Shown piece by piece: positions 8,730 through 16,109 of a stretch of DNA of 38,600 nt. The DNA is from Frigoriflavimonas asaccharolytica. GTDB taxonomy: Bacteria > Bacteroidota > Bacteroidia > Flavobacteriales > Weeksellaceae. The stretch covers positions 1 to 38,600 of the forward strand of contig NZ_JABSNO010000028.1 of NCBI RefSeq assembly GCF_013294015.1. The letters run 5' to 3'. The notes under the pieces were generated by a model. That model was not told where the DNA came from, did not search any database, and saw only the letters and a list, made by a program, of their open reading frames with translations. A program made the translations under genes and the position numbers. Position 1 is the first letter of the stretch. Each line of letters begins with the position of its first letter.

Positions 8730-9083
8730 TTATTTATTTACCCAAGCCATTGCCTGTTCTTTATCTATTGTTTCAAAATATTTTACGTCAGAACTCGTGA
8801 AAAATCCCATGATTTTCGCTGTCCACTCCTGCCATTTATTTTCTCCTATAATGGCTATTTTTCCATAATCTGAAAGATGTAAAGCATCTACTTTTAAATC
8901 CTCATATAAACCTTTTAATTCATAACCATGAAAATCATGCATTTCAAAATAAAAATTTACTTTTTTTCCTTTTTCAACTTTATGAATTAATGAATGTATT
9001 TGCTCTACATCACTTTTAGAAATTTTACCTTCTATTTTTGCCGCAATTAACTGGTCTGTTCTTGTTTCTATAATTTGTATCAT
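8730..9083 (-). CDS. SpoIIAA-like (STAS-related) protein
   Basis: This 117-residue soluble protein matches the SpoIIAA-like/DUF3478 family. It has an alternating beta-alpha pattern, with the central NFYFEMHDFHGYELKGLYED segment and the C-terminal region ending FFTSSDVKYFETIDKEQAMAWV. The family has a CRAL-TRIO/STAS-like fold and often binds lipids or acts in regulation; no enzymatic residues are evident. It lies between the Fur-type regulator and the zinc ATPase with a seven-base gap to the latter, so it is co-transcribed. Its role in zinc homeostasis is not known. Confidence 0.8.
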   Translation of the reverse strand: MIQIIETRTDQLIAAKIEGKISKSDVEQIHSLIHKVEKGKKVNFYFEMHDFHGYELKGLYEDLKVDALHLSDYGKIAIIGENKWQEWTAKIMGFFTSSDVKYFETIDKEQAMAWVNK

Positions 9084-9136
9084 ACTATTTAAATTTAAGG
9101 CAATTTACTTAATTAGAGGATGCAACAGAAGTGCAT

Positions 9137-9553
9137 TTATTGTCCGCTGCACTTTTCACAAATTCCTTTTACCACTAAATTTGCATTCTCTGCAACATAG
9201 CCTTCAGGCAAATTAATGGTTGGTATTTTATGCTCGGTAAGGCAAACGGTCTCATCACAATTATTGCAGTGAAAGTGAAGATGAAGGTCTTGATCTAACT
9301 CGCAATTGCAACCTGGTTCGCACAAAGCGTATTTGAAAATTCCAGTTCCGTCATCAATTTGATGTACGATCCCGTTTTCTTCAAAAGTTTTCAGAGTTCT
9401 ATATAAAGTCGTTCTTTCTGCTTTCGCGAAATTATTTTCAATATCTGTGAGTGCTAGTGCAACTTCAGATTTCGCCATAAATTTATAGATCAAAATGCGC
9501 ATTGCTGTAGGTCGAACACCATTTCTATTTAGTTTTTCTTCTATTTCAGTCAT
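9137..9553 (-). CDS. Fur-family metal-responsive repressor (probably Zur-like)
   Basis: The 138-residue form starting at MTEIEEKLNR (ATG at 9551-9553) is preferred. An upstream in-frame ATG at 9632-9634 would add a 27-residue tail with no family character. The winged helix covers about residues 8-67, with the recognition helix around AERTTLYRTLKTFEENGIV. The C-terminal part has the Fur metal sites: HLHFHCNNC at 91-99 and CEKC at 132-135, the structural zinc cysteines. It heads the zinc ATPase operon and is 157 bp from the divergent czc genes. It therefore probably senses zinc and represses one or both units. Confidence 0.85.
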   Translation of the reverse strand: MTEIEEKLNRNGVRPTAMRILIYKFMAKSEVALALTDIENNFAKAERTTLYRTLKTFEENGIVHQIDDGTGIFKYALCEPGCNCELDQDLHLHFHCNNCDETVCLTEHKIPTINLPEGYVAENANLVVKGICEKCSGQ

Positions 9554-9650
9554 TGGTACAATTTTACAATAAAAAAAAGATAATGAAAAAAAAATCTGAT
9601 TGTTTCGTATAACAGATGTTTTTTTATGTTGCATTGTCTAAAGAAACTCA

Positions 9651-9669
9651 TTTAATTTTTTAAATTAAA
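9651..9669. promoter_or_regulatory. A/T palindrome in the divergent zinc/czc control region
   Basis: TTTAATTT and AAATTAAA are separated by three T residues, giving a perfect 8-3-8 palindrome. It lies midway between the fur-type start and the small exported-protein start. Position and symmetry fit a Fur/Zur-family operator, but A/T-only palindromes arise easily in this base composition. Confidence 0.3.
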
Positions 9670-9709
9670 GTTTTAAAAATTAAATTATTATTTATTACCT
9701 TGCGCGTTC

Positions 9710-10036
9710 GTGAGACTATTTACATTCTTTTTCAGTATTTATTTATTTGCACTCGCCGTAGTGCCATGTGCTGATGCAATGACAATCCACGAACAATTTT
9801 CACAAAACTCTGAATTTTCTCAAACTGATCAACATTCTGAAAATCATCAGGATCTCTGCACTCCTTTCTGCACTTGTAGTTGCTGTGGGATTTCTTTGGA
9901 CATCAAATTCGCAAGCGTTTTTTTAAAATTTCCAGAAGCAAAGTCTGAATTTTACAAAATTATTGCAAACCGACAAACTTCCCTTTTTTCCAATTACAAC
10001 GGAAGTATCTGGCAACCGCCCAAAATTACTGTTTAA
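9710..10036 (+). CDS. Small exported Cys-rich protein upstream of czcA (DUF6660-like)
   Basis: This 108-residue protein has a hydrophobic signal segment at 1-20 (LFTFFFSIYLFALAVV). A Gln/His-rich stretch follows, then a cysteine cluster, CTPFCTCSCC, at about residues 50-59. The C-terminus is SIWQPPKITV. Small proteins of this type precede RND metal pumps in many Bacteroidota (DUF6660-like). The cluster may bind metal in the periplasm. The start is GTG, chosen because it gives the full signal peptide; no in-frame ATG exists until after it. A weak -7-like TACCTTG lies about eight bases upstream, raising the possibility of a leaderless transcript. The C-terminal motif recurs in the protein at 25699-26124. 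Confidence 0.7.
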   Translation: MRLFTFFFSIYLFALAVVPCADAMTIHEQFSQNSEFSQTDQHSENHQDLCTPFCTCSCCGISLDIKFASVFLKFPEAKSEFYKIIANRQTSLFSNYNGSIWQPPKITV

Positions 10037-10169
10037 TATCGCTCTGCTTATGTAAGATCATGTAAAGAATTTTCTTTCAATAATTCTGATCTTACTAACA
10101 GGCAACTAATTCTCTTTTATTCACATAAAAGAAATTAAATTCTATTTATTAATCACTAATTTTTAAATT

Positions 10170-13100
10170 GTGTTAGACCGTATTATAAAATTCAGTATTC
10201 AGAACAAACTTATCATCGGTATTTTTACTTTGGTGCTTATCATTTGGGGTGCATGGAGTGCTACAAAATTACCAATAGATGCTGTTCCAGACATTACCAA
10301 TAATCAAGTTCAAATTATCACCATATGCCCAACACTTGCAGGGCAGGAAGTAGAGCAATTAGTTACTTTTCCTATTGAGCAGAGCATTTCCAACATTCCA
10401 GATATAGAAGAAACACGTAGTATTTCCCGCTTTGGTTTGTCCGTAATTACAGTAGTTTTTGATGAAAGTGTAGATATTTATTTCGCACGCCAACTTGTAA
10501 ATGAAAAACTAAAAGAAGCCGAGAGAAATATTCCCCAAGATGTTGGCATACCAGAACTCGCACCTGTTAGTACAGGTTTAGGTGAAGTTTATCAATATAT
10601 CATTCACCCAAAAAAAGGCAGTGAAGATAAATACAACGCAAAAGATCTGCGAAGCATGCAGGACTGGATCATTGCGCGACAACTAAATGGAACTAAAGGT
10701 ATTGCGGAAGTTAATAGTTTTGGAGGCGAACTAAAACAATATGAAGTTTCTATTGACCCTTATAAATTAAGATCTTTTGGTATAAGTGTTACAGATATAT
10801 TCAATGCACTGGAAAAAAATAATGAAAATACAGGTGGTGCATATATCGATAAAAAACCCAACGCATATTTCATTCGTGGAATTGGGTTGGTGACATCTCT
10901 GGAAGACGTAGAAAACATTAGTGTGAAAAATTCTACTGGGAGTGTGCCAATTTTCATTAAAGATGTTGCTAAAGTTCAATTCGGAAGTGCGGTTCGTTAT
11001 GGCGCAATGACTTACAACGGAACTGTAGATGCTGTAGGCGGTGTAGTGATGATGCTGAAAGGCGAGAATAGTAATGAAACCGTAAAACGCATTAAGGAAA
11101 AAATTCCTGTCATTCAAAAATCTTTGCCGGATGATATCGTGATTGAAGCCTATCTGGATCGTACAGAATTGGTAGATCGTGCCATGAGTACAGTTGAAAA
11201 AAACCTTATTGAGGGTGCATTGATTGTAATTTTTGTTTTAGTATTATTTCTCGGAAACCTTCGTGCAGGATTAATAGTAGCATCTGCAATTCCTTTGTCT
11301 CTGCTTTTTGCATTAGGAATGATGAATGTCTTCGGCGTTAGTGCTAACCTAATGAGTTTGGGTGCTATAGATTTTGGATTGATTGTAGATGGTGCTGTAA
11401 TTATTGTAGAAGCCACGGTTCATCATTTAGGTTTACGGAAATCTCGGCAAAAATTATCTCAACTTGAAATGGATAATGAAGTCTTTTTTTCCGCATCAAA
11501 AATTCGAAATTCTGCAGCATTTGGAGAAGTGATTATATTGATAGTCTATATTCCAATTTTAACATTGGTGGGTGTAGAGGGAAAAATGTTTACACCAATG
11601 GCAAAAACCGTTGGGTTTGCAATACTGGGAGCATTGATTCTCTCCATGACTTATATTCCTATGATGTGTGCTTTGTTTTTATCTAAAAAAGTTTCACATA
11701 AAAAGAATTTTTCTGATAAAATGATGGCTTATTTACAAAAAGTTTACCAGCCACTATTGCGTAAAGCCATACAAATCAGATATTGGTTAGTAGGTGGAAC
11801 AATTATTTTATTTGTTTTCAGTTTAGGAATATTTAAAAATTTGGGTGGTGAATTTATTCCGCAACTACAGGAAGGTGATTTTGCTTTTCACTGCATATTA
11901 CCACAAGGAAGTTCATTAAGCCAAAGTATAGAAACTTCCTCGCAGGCAGCAAGAATTATAAAAGGATTTGATGAAGTAAAAATGGTTGTTGGAAAAACTG
12001 GTGCGGCAGAAGTACCAACAGATCCTATGCCACCTGAAGCAACTGATATGATCATAGTTCTAAAACCTAAAAAAGACTGGAAAACAGATAAAAGTTACGA
12101 AGAATTATCTGCTGAAATGCTGGAAGAATTGGAAATCATTCCAGGAATATTCTTTGAGGCTAATCAGCCTATTCAAATGCGATTTAATGAATTAATGACT
12201 GGTATCCGGCAGGATGTTGCAGTTAAAATTTTTGGCGAAAACTTGGACAGTCTTTCTATCTACGGAGATAAAGTAAGTAGTATCGTACAAACTGTAGAAG
12301 GAACTTCAGAGCCACAAGTAGAGCAGATCAGCGGTTTGCCACAGATCAATGTAGTTTATAATAGGACAAAACTTGCCAATTATGGTCTAAACGTGGCAGA
12401 TGTAAATGATGTTTTGAGCACCGCATTTGCTGGAAAAGTAGCCGGACAGGTATTTGAAAATGAAAGACGTTTTGATCTTGTGGTTCGATTAGATAAAGAA
12501 TTTAGAACTGATATTGCTGACGTGAGCAATCTAATAATTTCCACATCGAACGGAAGTCAAATACCTTTGTCTCAAGTTGCAGAAATCTCCTACAAAGAAG
12601 GTCCTGCACAGATAAGCAGAGAAGCAGGAAAACGACGGATCTTTGTTGGTTTTAATGTAATAGATAGAGATGTACAAAGTGTTGTAAAAGAAATTCAGCA
12701 AAAATTAGATAAAGAAATAAAACTGCCAACAGGCTATTATTTCACATACGGTGGACAATTTGAGAATCTGGAAAAAGCCAGTAAACGCCTACTGATAGCA
12801 GTTCCAATCTCACTTTTTTTGATTTTTGCATTATTATATTTTACTTTTAAATCTATAAAACAAGCGCTTCTAATTTTCACTGCCATTCCAATGAGCGCCA
12901 TTGGGGGAATTTTTGCTTTGGTTTTGCGAGATATGCCCTTTAGTATTAGTGCTGGTATTGGTTTTATTGCCTTATTTGGTGTAGCGGTTTTAAATGGAAT
13001 TGTGCTAATAAGCACTTTTAATCAACTTGAAAAAGAGGGGGAGAACAATGTTTTTAAACGCATTTTTAATGGAACTTTATTAAGATTACGACCTGTTTTA

Positions 13101-14531
13101 ATGACTGCTACGGTTGCAAGCGTGGGTTTTTTACCTATGGCATTATCTCAAGGTGCTGGTGCAGAAGTTCAAAAACCTTTGGCTACAGTGGTTATTGGTG
13201 GATTAATAACAGCAACTTTTTTAACGCTATTTGTATTGCCCTTGTTGTACCTGATATTTAATTCAAAAATTAAGTTCAAGAAAATGAAAACTAAATATAT
13301 AACAACTCTTTTGATTTTATTTTTTACAGTTTTGGGAATTTCCACACAAGCACAGACTACTAAAGTAATCGACATAAATGAGGCTATAGAAATTGCGTTA
13401 GAAAACAATGAAAATATAAAAGCGAAAAATTTAGAAATACAGGCTGTGCAAAGTTTAAAAAGAACGGCGTATGATATACCGAAACTGGATGTCTCTGCAC
13501 AATTAGGTCAGTACAACGGACCAAGATTTGATCAGTCATTTCAGATCTCACAAACAATTCCTTTCCCAACTTTATTTAAGGCAAAGAAAAATCTGAATAA
13601 TGCTGAAATAAAAAGAAAAACTTATAACCGTGAAATTTCTGAAATGGAAATCAAAAATGAGGTTCGGACTTATTTTTATCAGATACAGTATTTACAACAC
13701 AATCAAAAAAAACTCTATTCTTTAGATAGTTTGTACAATGATTTTATTCGTGTCGTAAAGTTGCGTTATAAAGTGGGAGATATTAAAAAAATTGAGATCA
13801 ATTTAGCCGAAGCCAAGAAAAATAGCATCTATCTCTTATATCAACAAAATGATATTTATTTAAAAAACGCTTATCAAAATTTGCGAACGGTAATGAATAC
13901 TTCAGAATCCTTTGTTGTAAAAGATCCGTTACATTATCAACCATTATTGTTAAGTAATTTAATAGATCAAAATTCCTTCACCGATAATCCCTCGATCAAA
14001 GCACTTTATCAAGATGCATTGATTGCAGAGGAAAACAAGAAAATAGAAAAAGCCAAAAATTTACCAGATCTCACTTTGGGATATACTAATCAATCATTGA
14101 TAGGTAATTTCGATGTGAATGGACAAGAAGTTTTCTATGATTCGGGAAAACGCTTTCATTCTGTTATGGTAGGAGTTTCTATTCCCATATTCTCAACAAG
14201 CAGATCAAAGATTGAATCGTTGGATTACACAAAAAAAGCCGCAGAAGCCAACGCAGAATATCAAAAGAAAAAAATGGCAACTCAATATGAAAATGCGCTA
14301 CAACAATATGAACTGGAAGTGCAGCAACATCAATATAATGAAAATGTGGCATTGCCAAGTGCGAAAGAAATTATTATGGCTTCACAATTAGGTTATCGTT
14401 TGGGCGAAATAACGTCTGAAGAATACCTTTTTGGTTTGCAGACTGCCGCAGATATTGAGTTAAATTATCTTAAAAGCATTCAAGAAATTAATCAGTCTGT
14501 AATATTAATTTATTCTATAATCAATCAATAA
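10170..14531 (+). CDS. czcA: CzcA-type heavy-metal RND pump fused to a TolC-like outer-membrane factor
   Basis: At 1453 residues this is two proteins in one. Residues 1-1038 are an RND inner-membrane transporter of the heavy-metal-efflux family. The proton-relay motif in the fourth helix is D401-FGLIV-D407-GAVIIV-E414, the CzcA-type arrangement for Zn/Co/Cd (HME1-like). Residues 1039-1453 are an outer-membrane efflux protein with its own signal-like start (MKTKYITTLLILFFTVLGIS) and two repeated coiled-coil halves typical of TolC/CzcC. The fusion is frequent in Bacteroidota. The start codon is GTG, followed by LDRIIKFSIQNK, the usual N-terminus of CzcA. The adaptor gene follows after six bases. 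Unless the chain is cleaved or the gene reinitiates at the internal ATG (13284), the two halves span both membranes as one polypeptide. Confidence 0.92.
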   Translation: MLDRIIKFSIQNKLIIGIFTLVLIIWGAWSATKLPIDAVPDITNNQVQIITICPTLAGQEVEQLVTFPIEQSISNIPDIEETRSISRFGLSVITVVFDESVDIYFARQLVNEKLKEAERNIPQDVGIPELAPVSTGLGEVYQYIIHPKKGSEDKYNAKDLRSMQDWIIARQLNGTKGIAEVNSFGGELKQYEVSIDPYKLRSFGISVTDIFNALEKNNENTGGAYIDKKPNAYFIRGIGLVTSLEDVENISVKNSTGSVPIFIKDVAKVQFGSAVRYGAMTYNGTVDAVGGVVMMLKGENSNETVKRIKEKIPVIQKSLPDDIVIEAYLDRTELVDRAMSTVEKNLIEGALIVIFVLVLFLGNLRAGLIVASAIPLSLLFALGMMNVFGVSANLMSLGAIDFGLIVDGAVIIVEATVHHLGLRKSRQKLSQLEMDNEVFFSASKIRNSAAFGEVIILIVYIPILTLVGVEGKMFTPMAKTVGFAILGALILSMTYIPMMCALFLSKKVSHKKNFSDKMMAYLQKVYQPLLRKAIQIRYWLVGGTIILFVFSLGIFKNLGGEFIPQLQEGDFAFHCILPQGSSLSQSIETSSQAARIIKGFDEVKMVVGKTGAAEVPTDPMPPEATDMIIVLKPKKDWKTDKSYEELSAEMLEELEIIPGIFFEANQPIQMRFNELMTGIRQDVAVKIFGENLDSLSIYGDKVSSIVQTVEGTSEPQVEQISGLPQINVVYNRTKLANYGLNVADVNDVLSTAFAGKVAGQVFENERRFDLVVRLDKEFRTDIADVSNLIISTSNGSQIPLSQVAEISYKEGPAQISREAGKRRIFVGFNVIDRDVQSVVKEIQQKLDKEIKLPTGYYFTYGGQFENLEKASKRLLIAVPISLFLIFALLYFTFKSIKQALLIFTAIPMSAIGGIFALVLRDMPFSISAGIGFIALFGVAVLNGIVLISTFNQLEKEGENNVFKRIFNGTLLRLRPVLMTATVASVGFLPMALSQGAGAEVQKPLATVVIGGLITATFLTLFVLPLLYLIFNSKIKFKKMKTKYITTLLILFFTVLGISTQAQTTKVIDINEAIEIALENNENIKAKNLEIQAVQSLKRTAYDIPKLDVSAQLGQYNGPRFDQSFQISQTIPFPTLFKAKKNLNNAEIKRKTYNREISEMEIKNEVRTYFYQIQYLQHNQKKLYSLDSLYNDFIRVVKLRYKVGDIKKIEINLAEAKKNSIYLLYQQNDIYLKNAYQNLRTVMNTSESFVVKDPLHYQPLLLSNLIDQNSFTDNPSIKALYQDALIAEENKKIEKAKNLPDLTLGYTNQSLIGNFDVNGQEVFYDSGKRFHSVMVGVSIPIFSTSRSKIESLDYTKKAAEANAEYQKKKMATQYENALQQYELEVQQHQYNENVALPSAKEIIMASQLGYRLGEITSEEYLFGLQTAADIELNYLKSIQEINQSVILIYSIINQ

Positions 14532-14537
14532 AAAATT

Positions 14538-15821
14538 ATGTATTTAAATATAAAAAACGTCTTTAGCACACTTATAATCTTTGGTTTCCTACTATCTACA
14601 GGAAGTTGCAATAAAACTACTGAAAAAGAACAAATCGATAAAACAGAAAAACCGGCAGATGAACATGGCGAAGAAGAAGCGGTGACAATCGCAACACTCA
14701 CGGAGGAACAAATAAAAAAAGTGGGGATAGAATTTGGTTTCGTAGAGCAAAAAGAACTCACATCCACACTTAAAGTTAATGGTTTACTTACTGTTCCAAA
14801 TAACAAAAAAGGAAACGCAACTTCACTTTATGGTGGTGTTATAAAAACTTTAAATGTACAGATCGGGTCTTATGTAAAAAAAGGACAGTTGATCGCTACC
14901 ATTTCAAACCCAGAATTTATTGGATTGCAGGAAGATTACCTTACAGTGGTCAGCCAGATCAACTATGCCCGACTGGAAGTAAAACGGCAACAGGAATTAA
15001 ATGCTGGCAATGCAGGTGCGCTAAAAAATCTGCAATCTGCAAATTCTCAACTACGCACTTTGCAGACAAGACGCTCTTCTTTGCAAAAACAAATTTCACT
15101 AATGGGAATGTCGCCTGGATCAGTTTCTAATTCTAATTTAAATTCCCTCCTTGCAGTTCGCAGTCCGATAAGTGGCGTAGTAAGCCAACTTTTTTCTACT
15201 ATCGGTGCTTACGTAGATGTTTCCACTCCTATCGCAGAAATTGTTGACAATTCATCTATTCATTTAGATCTGCAAGTTTTTGAAAAAGATCTACCTAAAA
15301 TGAAAGTGGGACAAATCATCCATTTCACATTAACCAACAATCCTGAAACAGAATATGATGCGACCATTTTCAGCATCGGTGCTTCTTTTGAAAATGACAG
15401 TAAAACTGTTTCTGTTCATTCCCGTGTGACTGGAAATAAAACGGGTTTAATAGATGGTATGAATGTAATGGCGCTCGTTAGTTTAGATGATTCCACTTCT
15501 CCTGCAGTTCCAGATAGTGCCATTATCAATACAGAAGGCAAAGATTATATTTTCATAGTTACCAATAAACAGTCAGAAGAACACCATGATGAAGTTGAAG
15601 GCGAAGATCACAAGCATGAAAAAGAGGAAAAAGCACCTACTGAAAAGCAGGCTTCAAAAAGCATTAATTTTGAAAAAGTACAAATTATAAAAAGTGTTTC
15701 CGCTTTAGGCTATACTGCGGTAGATTTTATAGAAGATCTTCCTGAAAATACTAAAATTGTAACCAAGGGCGCGTTTTTCATCAATGCAAAAATGTCTGGT
15801 GGCGGTGGGCATGATCATTAG
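14538..15821 (+). CDS. czcB: RND efflux periplasmic adaptor lipoprotein (CzcB-type)
   Basis: This 427-residue membrane-fusion protein links the CzcA pump to its outer-membrane channel. The N-terminus is a lipoprotein-type signal with the cysteine at residue 24 (LLSTGSC). A barrel-sandwich/lipoyl half is visible at GGVIKTLNVQIGSYVKKGQ and its partner at VRSPISGVVSQLFSTIGAYV, with a coiled-coil hairpin between them (about 140-190). Histidine/acidic clusters at about 350-370 (HHDEVEGEDHKHEKE) and the C-terminal GGGGHDH suggest metal handing-over. It is six bases downstream of czcA and clearly co-transcribed. Confidence 0.9.
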   Translation: MYLNIKNVFSTLIIFGFLLSTGSCNKTTEKEQIDKTEKPADEHGEEEAVTIATLTEEQIKKVGIEFGFVEQKELTSTLKVNGLLTVPNNKKGNATSLYGGVIKTLNVQIGSYVKKGQLIATISNPEFIGLQEDYLTVVSQINYARLEVKRQQELNAGNAGALKNLQSANSQLRTLQTRRSSLQKQISLMGMSPGSVSNSNLNSLLAVRSPISGVVSQLFSTIGAYVDVSTPIAEIVDNSSIHLDLQVFEKDLPKMKVGQIIHFTLTNNPETEYDATIFSIGASFENDSKTVSVHSRVTGNKTGLIDGMNVMALVSLDDSTSPAVPDSAIINTEGKDYIFIVTNKQSEEHHDEVEGEDHKHEKEEKAPTEKQASKSINFEKVQIIKSVSALGYTAVDFIEDLPENTKIVTKGAFFINAKMSGGGGHDH

Positions 15822-16068
15822 GATGATCTTTAAATAATTCGCCAATTTTTGTGTCCAAATTTGTGCTAAAAGACTTCTATGTGAATGTAGATAAAATTGA
15901 GAAGAATATCTTTATTTTCTAAAATTTTAGATTAAATAAAGCAAGTTGGCAGTTGTGAAATTGCTTCTTGCTCGCTGGAAATAGTTTGAGAATCTAATAG
16001 ATTATAAAAGTTACATTACCTAAAATAGATTTGTTTTGTTTTTATCATTTTTAAAAATATTGAATAGA

Positions 16069-16099
16069 AAAATACCTCCCAATTTTTGAGAGGTATTTT
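16069..16099 (-). terminator. Hairpin terminator at the end of the copA-multicopper-oxidase unit
   Basis: AAAATACCTC (16069-16078) pairs with GAGGTATTTT (16090-16099) without mismatch, with three more inner pairs after one mismatch. On the minus strand a T-rich run follows. It lies 11 bases beyond the multicopper oxidase stop and may also stop plus-strand transcription from czcB. The stem is the same as at 6317-6350. The 15822-16068 stretch before it holds no supported gene. Confidence 0.7.
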
Positions 16100-16109
16100 A
16101 AGAAAAAAT

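Noticed and set aside
9554-9634. N-terminal extension of the Fur-family protein
   Set aside because: The extra 27 residues have no family similarity, and the frame from 9553 gives a typical-length Fur protein.
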